64,000 nucleotides of DNA from Hahella sp050299855 (lineage in GTDB: Bacteria > Pseudomonadota > Gammaproteobacteria > Pseudomonadales > Oleiphilaceae): assembly GCA_050299855.1 (NCBI GenBank), contig JBNKWQ010000051.1:62001-126000 (forward strand). Direction: 5' to 3'. The translations under genes were made by a program, and so were the position numbers. Below, piece by piece: positions 51,865 to 60,169 of this stretch. Every line of letters begins with the position of its first letter. Position 1 is the stretch's first letter. The notes beneath the pieces were generated by a model. That model saw nothing but the letters and a program-made list of their open reading frames with translations. It searched no databases and was not told the DNA's origin.

Positions 51865-53031
51865 CTATGAAACTGAATCAACTAAACGGGAGGAGAATTC
51901 ATCCAGAGGAAGGATATCATCTGCCAGTCCGGCCGTTGCAACAGCCATGGGCATGCCATATATCACGCTGGTTTCCTCGTCCTGAGCCCAAATTACCGCA
52001 CCAGTGTCCTTGAGCATGCGACAGCCTTCACGGCCATCGGCTCCCATTCCCGTAAGAATGATTCCCAGAACTTTACCGGGAAACATTTTGGCAGCGGAAC
52101 CGAAGGTCACATCCACACAGGGTTTATAGTGCAGACGTTCATCACCGTCCAGTATCCTCACTTTGGCGGAGCCGCCCGAGCGTTCGATCAAAGTCTGTTT
52201 ACCACCTGGCGCAATATAAGCCATGCCTGCACGCAGGACTTCGCCATTCTCCACCTGCTTAACCCCTATCGCTGAGAGACGGTTAAGGCGCTCGGCAAAG
52301 GCAGGGGTGAAAGTTGCCGGCATGTGCTGCACCATAACGATAGGTTTAGGGAAGTTGGCAGGCAACTGAGTCAGGATTTTCTGCAAAGCCACTGGGCCGC
52401 CGGTAGAGGTTCCGATCAGCACCAAATTGGCATTGACCTTTTGTCCACGTTTAGAGGCTGGACGGGCAATGTCCCGGGTCACTTTCCCGGCCGTCTGAGC
52501 AGGTTCCGGTACTCTTACCGGACTGGGCCGCTTGACCGGTACCGTAGCAGGTGCGCTCCTGGGTGCAGGCTGACTTTTTGCAATCGGAGCAGGCGCTGGG
52601 CGTGGTGCAACCGGGGCTGACGCGCCAGGCTTACGACTGCGGGCAATCGTCACAATGCGGTCATGCAGCAGGGTCTTTATCTTGGCAGCATCGCCCGACA
52701 TGGCTTCGAAGCTTTTCGGCAGAAAGTCTACGGCACCCGCATCGAGAGCATCAAAAGTGACCCGCGCACCTTCATAGGTGAGAGAGGAAAACATCAACAC
52801 CGGAGTTGGATTGGTGCGCATGATTTCTTTGACCGCCGAAATACCGTCCATTACAGGCATCTCGTAGTCCATTGTCACAACATCAGGCTTGAGTTTGGCA
52901 ACCTGATCAACCGCTTCGCGGCCATTGGAGGCGGTGCCAACAACTTCAATATCACTGATGGGCTGGAGGATTTCATACAGGCGACGCCTGAAAAAACCGG
53001 AATCGTCAACAATCAGGACCTTAACGGCCAT
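51865..53031 (-). CDS. cheB: chemotaxis methylesterase/response regulator CheB
   Basis: A 388-residue two-domain protein. The receiver domain (about 1-120) has VLIVDDSGFFRR with the acidic pair and MDYEMPVMDG containing the phosphorylated Asp. A long Pro/Ala-rich linker (about 140-195) follows, then the methylesterase domain with catalytic Ser in LIGTSTGGPVALQ, His in MVQHMPATFTPAFAERL, and Asp in ILTGMGADGREG. It removes methyl groups from receptor glutamates for adaptation. The linker is longer than in E. coli CheB (349 aa). cheR is not in the window. Confidence 0.95.
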   Translation of the reverse strand: MAVKVLIVDDSGFFRRRLYEILQPISDIEVVGTASNGREAVDQVAKLKPDVVTMDYEMPVMDGISAVKEIMRTNPTPVLMFSSLTYEGARVTFDALDAGAVDFLPKSFEAMSGDAAKIKTLLHDRIVTIARSRKPGASAPVAPRPAPAPIAKSQPAPRSAPATVPVKRPSPVRVPEPAQTAGKVTRDIARPASKRGQKVNANLVLIGTSTGGPVALQKILTQLPANFPKPIVMVQHMPATFTPAFAERLNRLSAIGVKQVENGEVLRAGMAYIAPGGKQTLIERSGGSAKVRILDGDERLHYKPCVDVTFGSAAKMFPGKVLGIILTGMGADGREGCRMLKDTGAVIWAQDEETSVIYGMPMAVATAGLADDILPLDEFSSRLVDSVS

Positions 53032-53207
53032 TCAAACTACGCCCCCTGCTCTGCAACTGTAGCGACGCTAAACGTCAAAATTCATTTATGGCATAGCAAA
53101 TAGAGGTTGACTATCGGCTATGCAACGACTCAATAAAGTTCTATTTAGGCAAGTGACAGGTTGCTTGAGAAACACCCTAAGCGTCCCTGAATCCCAATCA
53201 ATTCCCG

Positions 53208-55619
53208 CTAGCCTATCGAGGCGGCTGGTTGGGAGGGATCTGACATGCCGTCGAAATCCGCTTCATCGTCCTTAAAGGACGGACGGCCAAACACCTTGCT
53301 GGACTTGGAGTAGCGGCCCAACAAGCTGGGAATATCCAGAATCAGGGCAATCCTACCATCGCCGGTTATTGTGGCACCGGCCATACCAGCCGTACCGTGC
53401 AGCATTTTACCTAATGGCTTGATGACCACTTCTTCCTGCCCCACCAATTGGTCCACCACCAGCCCAACCCGCTTGGTACCGACCGAAACAATAACCACAT
53501 GCCCGGCCTTGCTGGATTTTTCAGACTGGGCGCCTCTAACCAGCCAGCGCTTGATATGGAAAAGTGGGTAAACATTTTCCCGTACCACAATACATTCCTG
53601 ACCATCAACAATGTTGGTCTTGGTTAGATCGAGGTGGAATATTTCGACAACGCTTACCAATGGAAACGCAAAGGCCTGAGCTTCCAGTGTCACCATCAAC
53701 GTCGGCATGATGGCCAGAGTCAAAGGCACTTTGATGATCAGTCGTGAACCTTTGCCAAGAACGGATTCAATATGAATAGTCCCGTTCAACTGGGTGATTT
53801 TGGTTTTCACTACATCCATGCCCACACCACGACCTGAGACATCAGAAATCTCAGTCTTGGTGGAAAAGCCTGGGGCAAAGATAAGGTTATAAGCTTCAGT
53901 GTCAGTTAGACGCTCCGCAGCATCTACCTCATAAATACCTTTTTCTACGGCCTTCTGGCGCAGGACTACCGGATCCATTCCCGCCCCATCATCTTCAATG
54001 GATAGCAGAATATGATCCCCTTCCTGTTCGGCTGCCAGAACCACTCGACCCACACGGGGCTTTCCATTGCTTTCACGAATATCCGGTGCCTCAATACCGT
54101 GATCAACAGCATTACGCACCAAGTGAACCAAAGGATCAGACAATGCTTCCACCAGATTCTTATCGAGGTCGGTGTCTTCCCCTTTAAGCACCAGGTTAAC
54201 CTCTTTTTTGAGGTTGCGAGCCAGGTCCCTCACCACCCGCGGGAAGCGGCCAAAAACTTTTTTGATTGGCTGCATGCGGGTTTGCATCACGGCAGATTGC
54301 AAATCCGTAGTCACAACGTCCAGATTGGACACTGCTTTGCTCATATTCTCATCAGCGAATTCTTCACCCAAGCGCTTGAGTCGGTTTCTTACCAGCACCA
54401 ACTCGCCCACCATATTCATGATGTCATCGAGACGTTTGGTGTCTACCCGCACAGTGGTCTCAGTAGCGATGCTACCCTGCTGTGCGTCCTTGGGGGCGCT
54501 GGCGGCCGCTTTGGCCAGTGCAGGACTCTCTGAAGGTTCTGGTTGGGGTGCGGGCTTGGGTGTCGGCTTAGGTGCGGGCTTGGCTGCGGCTTTTGCCGCA
54601 GGTTTAGCGGCAGGCTTGGCGGGAGTTTTACCACCCTCGCCTATGCCAGGCCCCTTACCCTTTCCGTGTAGGTCGTCCAGCAGTTTCTCGAATTCATCAT
54701 CTGTTATCAGACCTGAATCATCGCCGGAGCCCGTCGCTTCAGGCTCTGCTGAAGTCTCTTGGTCAGATGGTGATGGCTTGGCTGGAGTCGACTTTGCAGT
54801 AGCACCATCAAACTTACCCTTTCCGTGCAATTCGTCCAGCAGATTTTCGAATTCATCATCTGTGATTTCATCACTATTATTGGCTGCGGAGGGTGCTGCT
54901 TCGGCTTTTTCGGCTTTCCCTGCTTTAGGGGCGGCAGGTGCTGACTCGGCGGCCCCTCCAAATTTGCCTGGTCCATGAAGCTGATCAAGCAGGGCCTCAA
55001 ATTCGTCTTCGGAAATTTCATCGCTGTCAGAGGCTCCGGCGGCCTCACCGGCAACCTCTGCAGAATCAGCAGGTTCAGTGGCCTCACCATCATCCAGAGC
55101 ATTGAGCAGGTTTTCGAACTCGTCGTCCGTGATATCGCCTTCGCTTACCGGCGCATCAGCAGACTCTGCTGTATCCTCTTCGTAGGTTTCCTCATAGGCT
55201 TCATCAGCCCCCGCGGATGAAGGCAGTGGCTCGCCTTTGACCAAACATTCCAGGGCATGAATCAGGGCTGGATCGGCAGGTGTAATAGGTTCGCGGCTTT
55301 TCACTTCATCAAACATGACATTGACGACATCAAGTGTCTGCAATACCACATCCATAAGTTCGGAGTTAACCGTCAGTTGCCCGTTCCGCAACAGGTCGAA
55401 CACGTTTTCAGCCACATGGCAGCACGCCACCAGGGCTTCCAGTTGCAGAAATCCTGCGCCACCCTTAACGGTATGAAAGCCACGAAAGATAGCGTTAAGT
55501 AAATCTTTATCTTCCGGATTCTGCTCCAGTTCGACAAGTTGCTCGGACAGCTGTTCCAGAATTTCGCCTGCTTCGACTAAAAAGTCCTGCAGAATTTCTT
55601 CGTCGGCTTCGAACCCCAT
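53208..55619 (-). CDS. cheA: chemotaxis histidine kinase CheA with four DEFE-LLD-LHG linker repeats
   Basis: An 803-residue kinase. P1 Hpt (1-125) has phospho-His49 in FRGFHTVKGGAGFL. P3 dimerisation (about 388-450), P4 ATPase (about 455-635: N box LVRNAVDHGIE, G1 DDGAGM at 543, G2 GRGVGMDVV at 597) and P5 CheW-like (about 640-775) follow. No P2 CheY-binding domain is seen; instead residues 160-322 carry four copies of an acidic motif (I[ST][DE]DEFE-x-LL) at about 163, 202, 252 and 305, three of them with LHGxGK after it, followed by a Lys/Pro/Ala linker. Part of the minus-strand cheYZAB-motCD set. Confidence 0.96.
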   Translation of the reverse strand: MGFEADEEILQDFLVEAGEILEQLSEQLVELEQNPEDKDLLNAIFRGFHTVKGGAGFLQLEALVACCHVAENVFDLLRNGQLTVNSELMDVVLQTLDVVNVMFDEVKSREPITPADPALIHALECLVKGEPLPSSAGADEAYEETYEEDTAESADAPVSEGDITDDEFENLLNALDDGEATEPADSAEVAGEAAGASDSDEISEDEFEALLDQLHGPGKFGGAAESAPAAPKAGKAEKAEAAPSAANNSDEITDDEFENLLDELHGKGKFDGATAKSTPAKPSPSDQETSAEPEATGSGDDSGLITDDEFEKLLDDLHGKGKGPGIGEGGKTPAKPAAKPAAKAAAKPAPKPTPKPAPQPEPSESPALAKAAASAPKDAQQGSIATETTVRVDTKRLDDIMNMVGELVLVRNRLKRLGEEFADENMSKAVSNLDVVTTDLQSAVMQTRMQPIKKVFGRFPRVVRDLARNLKKEVNLVLKGEDTDLDKNLVEALSDPLVHLVRNAVDHGIEAPDIRESNGKPRVGRVVLAAEQEGDHILLSIEDDGAGMDPVVLRQKAVEKGIYEVDAAERLTDTEAYNLIFAPGFSTKTEISDVSGRGVGMDVVKTKITQLNGTIHIESVLGKGSRLIIKVPLTLAIMPTLMVTLEAQAFAFPLVSVVEIFHLDLTKTNIVDGQECIVVRENVYPLFHIKRWLVRGAQSEKSSKAGHVVIVSVGTKRVGLVVDQLVGQEEVVIKPLGKMLHGTAGMAGATITGDGRIALILDIPSLLGRYSKSSKVFGRPSFKDDEADFDGMSDPSQPAASIG

Positions 55620-55630
55620 TCACCTGCTCC

Positions 55631-56398
55631 TCAGAAACCAAGGCTTGATAACAGGTCGTCTACATCATCCTGGCTGGAAACGACATCTGAGCGGCCTTCA
55701 GTATTAATCTGCGGGCCTAGCCCCTTAGTTATATCTTTTTGTTCTGCTTTCAACTCATGCTGAATGCCGGTTATCCGATCAACCTTACCGGCCATAGCCA
55801 CCAGGTTAACCAAATTCTCTTCCACTTCACGTACCAGCGTGGTGACTTTCTGAATAACCTGCCCGGTCAAGTCCTGAAAATCCTGCGCCAGCAGAATGTC
55901 CGAAAGATTAGCGTGCACCTTGTTACTGTTGGCTGAGAGTTCTGCGAAAAACTTATCGATACGCTTGTATAGTTCCCGGAATTCCGAAGGGTCCATTTCG
56001 CGGCGTCTCAAACGCCCCCATGCTTCCTTCAGCTCATCCGCTTCATTACGGATATCAATGGCCAAAGGCATAGTTTCTTCTACCAGGTCCATGGTTTTGT
56101 TTGCGGCTTTGCTGGTCATATCGACCACATAAGCGAGACGGTCTGAAGCATCGGCAATTTTTGACATTTCTTCCCGCTGTTGGGCGGTGCCGATATCTAT
56201 CTCAAATCTACGAATAGCCTCGTGTAGAGAACGAGTAAGCTTGCCGACTTCATAGAATAAAGTGCGGTCCCGCGTTTCATTCAGTTCTGAGATTACCCTC
56301 ATCGCTTCCGCATAGTTACCGGCGGACACAAACTCCATCAATGATGAAGCCTGTTCACTCAGCAACGCTTGCTCGCCGAAATCGGGTTTTTTATCCAT
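55631..56398 (-). CDS. cheZ: CheY-P phosphatase CheZ
   Basis: A 255-residue helical protein. The phosphatase site lies in DILLAQDFQDLTGQVIQKV, where the Gln/Asp pair of the Q-D-x-x-D-x-T-G-Q motif is intact. A long helical hairpin (AANKTMDLVEETMPLAIDI) and a C-terminal CheY-binding peptide (DVDDLLSSLGF) are visible. It dephosphorylates CheY. The ATG at 56398 is 40 bp after cheY; the stop is 11 bp before the cheA start. Confidence 0.95.
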   Translation of the reverse strand: MDKKPDFGEQALLSEQASSLMEFVSAGNYAEAMRVISELNETRDRTLFYEVGKLTRSLHEAIRRFEIDIGTAQQREEMSKIADASDRLAYVVDMTSKAANKTMDLVEETMPLAIDIRNEADELKEAWGRLRRREMDPSEFRELYKRIDKFFAELSANSNKVHANLSDILLAQDFQDLTGQVIQKVTTLVREVEENLVNLVAMAGKVDRITGIQHELKAEQKDITKGLGPQINTEGRSDVVSSQDDVDDLLSSLGF

Positions 56399-56438
56399 TG
56401 TTATTTCTCATTTTGGGACTGATCAATCTATCCACTCG

Positions 56439-56822
56439 TCAATCGATTCGCTCAAAGATTTTTTCAATTTTTTCTTTCAACACAGCCGCCGTAAAAGGCT
56501 TGACAACATAGCCATTAACCCCGGCTTGTGCGGCTGCAACGATCTGATCCCTTTTTGCCTCGGCAGTAACCATCAGTACAGGCAAGTTTTTGAGACTGTC
56601 ATCCGCTCGTACTGCCTGCAGCAATTCGATACCCGTCATGCCTGGCATATTCCAATCTGTCACCAGAAAATCAAATTTCCCGGTTTTGAGCATGGGCAGT
56701 GCTGTCTGTCCATCATCTGCTTCTTCGGTATTGGTAAAACCAAGATCCCGGAGCAGGTTTTTGATAATTCTCCTCATGGTCGAAAAATCGTCGACAACAA
56801 GGATTTTCATATTCTTGTCCAA
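56439..56822 (-). CDS. cheY: chemotaxis response regulator CheY
   Basis: A single-domain receiver of about 127 aa. VVDDFSTMRRIIKNLLRDLG, phospho-Asp in FLVTDWNMPGMTG, Thr in MVTAEAKRD and Lys in GYVVKPFTA are all in place. It binds the flagellar switch when phosphorylated. GGAGG is spaced for a TTG at 56822, giving MDKNMKILVVDD as in several relatives; ATG 56810 (MKILVVDD) is the alternative and would lack a good SD. It is preceded by a 225-bp gap that probably holds its promoter, with a TATAAT-like hexamer on the minus strand. Confidence 0.94.
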   Translation of the reverse strand: MDKNMKILVVDDFSTMRRIIKNLLRDLGFTNTEEADDGQTALPMLKTGKFDFLVTDWNMPGMTGIELLQAVRADDSLKNLPVLMVTAEAKRDQIVAAAQAGVNGYVVKPFTAAVLKEKIEKIFERID

Positions 56823-57047
56823 TGTAACCTCCACAATGGCGACGTTGGAAACTCTTTGATTTCATTGCCCTACTGGGTAAGTCTAGACGCAGATCGAGGA
56901 CTATCCAGTTTTTAGGGCGCTCCAATAAAAATAATTGATAACGCTATTATAAGCGGTGCCAAGCACTCTACTTCCTTGGGGACACTGCCACTACCAAATG
57001 GCACGCAATATTTCAGAAAGAAAGAGCGCGCAGACTATAGTCCGCGA

Positions 57048-57785
57048 TTAGCGATCCGTCCATTCAGAAAGGCGCGATCTTAGTCGCATTGTCGCCTGGG
57101 AGTGGATCTGGCTTACCCGGGATTCACTCACCTCAAGCACCTGTCCAATTTCCTTCAGATTGAGCTCTTCATCATAATACAGAGACAAAACCAGCTTCTC
57201 CCTTTCGGGTAAGGCATCAATAGCAGCTGTCAATTTCTGCACAAAGGCTTCGTTCTCGATTCCGCTTAGTGGATTGGAATTATGGGAATCTTCTCCCAGA
57301 GAGTCCTGATCGCCATCAAACCCCATTTCATCAAGACTGAACAAGCGCCCGGCGGACGCATCTCTCACAGTGCTGTAATACTGCTCCAGACTAACACCCA
57401 GTTCCTTTGCAACCTCATGGTCCTGTGCATCGCGCCCAGTACGGGCTTCTATTTCGTGTATCGCCTTGGCAATATTCCGGGCATTACGATGTACTGACCG
57501 CGGCACCCAGTCTCCCTTACGGATTTCATCCATCATAGCGCCGCGTATGCGAATACCGGCATATGTTTCAAAGGAAGCGCCCTTACGGGCATCATACTTA
57601 TGCGCTGCTTCCAGCAGCCCTATCATCCCGGATTGGATCAGATCCTCTACCTGTACACTGGCAGGAAGGCGGGCGATCAGATGGTGTGCAATACGCTTAA
57701 CCAAAGGGGAGTATTGCTGGATTAACAGGTCTGCGCGCTGACTTCCGGCATCGCTGTATATCATATAAGAATTCGCCACGTGCAT
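57048..57785 (-). CDS. fliA: flagellar sigma factor sigma-28
   Basis: A 245-residue sigma-28 family factor. Region 2 has LVKRIAHHLIARLPASVQVE, GMIGLLEAAHKYDARKGASF and GIRIRGAMMDEIRKGDWVPR; region 3 has EVAKELGVSLEQYYS; region 4 has LPEREKLVLSLYYDEELNLK and VSESRVSQIHSQA. It directs transcription of late flagellar and chemotaxis genes and would be held by FlgM, which is not in the window. It lies 51 bp after fleN, in the usual fleN-fliA order. Confidence 0.96.
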   Translation of the reverse strand: MHVANSYMIYSDAGSQRADLLIQQYSPLVKRIAHHLIARLPASVQVEDLIQSGMIGLLEAAHKYDARKGASFETYAGIRIRGAMMDEIRKGDWVPRSVHRNARNIAKAIHEIEARTGRDAQDHEVAKELGVSLEQYYSTVRDASAGRLFSLDEMGFDGDQDSLGEDSHNSNPLSGIENEAFVQKLTAAIDALPEREKLVLSLYYDEELNLKEIGQVLEVSESRVSQIHSQATMRLRSRLSEWTDR

Positions 57786-57836
57786 ATTCTTGGGTTAGTG
57801 GATCCTTGAGATGGCAAACGCTGTACCACTACCAGA

Positions 57837-58649
57837 TCAGTGCTGAACCAGCCGTTCCACAAAAAACTCCAGATTACCCCTGGGGCCTGTAGGTAGCGGC
57901 CAGTTATCCACTCGCTGAGCCAGCTGTTTAAACGCCAGCGAGGCCTTGGAACGAGGATAAGCCTCATACACGGGACGTTGCCGCTGGACGGCTTTTCGCA
58001 CTTGTTCGTCAAATGGGATACTGCCTTCATATTGTAGCGCAACTTCTAAAAAGCGCTCGGTTACTCGGGTCAGTTTATTGAAGAGATTGCGCCCTTCTTC
58101 CGGTGACCGAACCATATTGGCCAGCACCCGAAAGCGGAATAAATCATGATTCTTATTGAGCAGCTTGATGACCGCGTAACAATCGGTAATAGAGGTTGGT
58201 TCATCACACACCACCATTAGGATTTCCTGTGCGGCTCTGGCAAAAGAAAGCACCTGTTCGGAAATACCGGCGGCGGTGTCAATGATTAACACATCAAGCT
58301 CATCACTGATTTCACTGAAAGCATTGATCAGGCCTGCATGTTCCAACGCGGAAAGCTGTGTCAGCTGCTGGATACCGGATGATGCAGGAACGATCCTGAT
58401 GCCACCAGGACCATCGACCATCACCTCTTGAAGCGTACATTCGCCGGATAGTACGTCGCCAATATTGCGGGAGGCGGTAATACCCAAGAGCACATCAATA
58501 TTGGCAAGCCCGAGATCAGCATCCAATACCACCACGCGACGACCCAGCTCCGCCAGCGCCATGGCCGTATTAATGGATACGTTACTCTTGCCCACACCGC
58601 CTTTACCGCCGGTAATTGCGATGACTTGAACCGGATGTACATTGTTCAT
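57837..58649 (-). CDS. fleN: flagellar number regulator FleN (FlhG), MinD-like ATPase
   Basis: A 270-residue MinD/ParA-family ATPase: VIAITGGKGGVGKSNVSINT with the deviant Walker A, VVVLDADLGLANID, and LIIDTAAGISEQVL. It antagonises the master activator FleQ and restricts flagellar number. ATG 58649 is taken; AAGGAG lies about 12 bases upstream, slightly far. The gene follows flhF, as in other polar-flagellate gammaproteobacteria. Confidence 0.95.
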   Translation of the reverse strand: MNNVHPVQVIAITGGKGGVGKSNVSINTAMALAELGRRVVVLDADLGLANIDVLLGITASRNIGDVLSGECTLQEVMVDGPGGIRIVPASSGIQQLTQLSALEHAGLINAFSEISDELDVLIIDTAAGISEQVLSFARAAQEILMVVCDEPTSITDCYAVIKLLNKNHDLFRFRVLANMVRSPEEGRNLFNKLTRVTERFLEVALQYEGSIPFDEQVRKAVQRQRPVYEAYPRSKASLAFKQLAQRVDNWPLPTGPRGNLEFFVERLVQH

Positions 58650-58777
58650 ACCGGTATACTTCTCCTTACAATTCAACCCGAATATTCAGCTCGTTTTTTG
58701 CCGGAGCAACCTTCAGGTTCGACCAGATTGTCTGTTGCATTGCCATTACCAATCCCGAACTGCCGCCCGGCGCCAGC

Positions 58778-60121
58778 TCAGACGACCAGATTCTGCATAG
58801 CTTCCAGCGACGATTTTGTCTGTTTTTCCCAGTCAGAAGCCTGCTGCAACAATGAGACAGCCCGCACGACCAATGCGTGGGAGCGGGCGTGATGCAAATC
58901 TTTGGGAATCTGCTGGCCGTCAGTGTAATAGGTTACCGGCAACCGGTTGACGATCGCCATACTCATCACCTCTCCCAGACTGATCGCCTCATCTATTTTA
59001 GTCATCATGCAACCGGTCAGGCCGAGCATCTTATAGTAATGGTAGGTGGATTTCATAACCTGTGGCTGGTTAACCGCAGATAATACAAGATAGTTCCTTA
59101 ACTCGTGACGCTCAACTTTAAGATCCTGACGTTGTACCTCCCAGTTGGGATCATGAGGGTTCAATCCGGCGGTATCAATCAGAATGAGGCGTTTGTCAGC
59201 CAATTCGTCAAGTACTTCATCCAATCTACGGCGTTCATCAACAACAATCACCGGCACATTAAGCAGGCGGCCAAATGACTGCAGTTGCTGGGTTCCGGCA
59301 ACTCTAAAGCGATCCGTAGTTACCAGTGCCAGTTTACTATTGCCATACTTTTGCACAAAGCGGGCAGCAATTTTGGCGATAGTGGTGGTTTTACCAGCGC
59401 CAGTGGGACCAACCAGGACAATATTACCTTCCTGGTCCATAATTTCCTGTTCTTCAGTACGCAGCCCGTGAGCCAGCCTCGCCAGAAGACTGCGCCACTG
59501 TTCTTCCACTCCTTTGCTCTGGTCCAGTTTGGCCATCAGAACATCATGCAATTCTGGAAACACACCCATGGTCTGCAGGCGCTGCACTATTTCGCGATTC
59601 TGGACCTTGGCCTGAACCCCGGTCTGGACGGAGGACTGGACACCAGTATTTGACTCCGGTTGGGGAGAATGGATGCCCCCCATAAGTGTTTGCTGAAACG
59701 GATTTTGCCCTTGGATCATATTTCGTAGCTGCAGTATTTCCTCGCGCATCTCAGCTATCATATGTCCGGTCTCAGGGGCGGCTTGCCGTACAGGTTCAGG
59801 GTTAGCCTGGACAGCAGATTCTGTCACAGGAGTCTGTTGGCGAATGGCTTCGATACGCGAGCGCACCCGTACCATTTCATTTTCCAGTTGCGTATGTCTG
59901 GCTGCCGTTTCCTTGGCAATGCTGGAAGAGGTCGCCGAGGCACGTTGCTGCAGAGGCATCTGTTCCCTGGCCACGGCTTCGTCATAATTCAGAGCACAGA
60001 TTACTTCGACACCACCATCGGTTTTCTTGCTGGATAGTATAACTGCGTCAGCACCCAGCTCATCGCGGATGTCCTTAAGTGCCAATTGCATACTGGCTGC
60101 AAAGAATCGTTTCATTTTCAT
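58778..60121 (-). CDS. flhF: flagellar SRP-like GTPase FlhF
   Basis: A 447-residue protein with an N-terminal B domain (KRFFAASMQLALKDIRDELG), a variable linker rich in Gln and Pro (about 80-190), and an SRP-type NG GTPase: P-loop VLVGPTGAGKTTTIAKIAARF, DRFRVAGTQQLQSF, LILIDTAGLNPHD, and MMTKIDEAISLGEV. It sets polar flagellum placement together with FleN. ATG 60121 (MKMKRFF) is chosen by homology; a TTG at 60139 extends it by six residues. Confidence 0.95.
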   Translation of the reverse strand: MKMKRFFAASMQLALKDIRDELGADAVILSSKKTDGGVEVICALNYDEAVAREQMPLQQRASATSSSIAKETAARHTQLENEMVRVRSRIEAIRQQTPVTESAVQANPEPVRQAAPETGHMIAEMREEILQLRNMIQGQNPFQQTLMGGIHSPQPESNTGVQSSVQTGVQAKVQNREIVQRLQTMGVFPELHDVLMAKLDQSKGVEEQWRSLLARLAHGLRTEEQEIMDQEGNIVLVGPTGAGKTTTIAKIAARFVQKYGNSKLALVTTDRFRVAGTQQLQSFGRLLNVPVIVVDERRRLDEVLDELADKRLILIDTAGLNPHDPNWEVQRQDLKVERHELRNYLVLSAVNQPQVMKSTYHYYKMLGLTGCMMTKIDEAISLGEVMSMAIVNRLPVTYYTDGQQIPKDLHHARSHALVVRAVSLLQQASDWEKQTKSSLEAMQNLVV

Positions 60122-60169
60122 ATCAGTTGCCTCAACCAATTTGCCTTTTATCCATTAACCGTTTATCCG

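Noticed and set aside
54172..54978. 268-codon plus-strand open frame
   Set aside because: It is antisense to the Ala/Pro/Asp-rich repeats of cheA and reads as low-complexity Ser/Ala/Pro, as expected from the complement of that region.
57820..57833. GG-N10-GC upstream of fliA as a sigma-54 promoter
   Set aside because: Only the GG and GC match; the rest (TGGTAG, CAGC) departs from TGGCAC/TTGC, and it lies within 50 bp of the fliA start.
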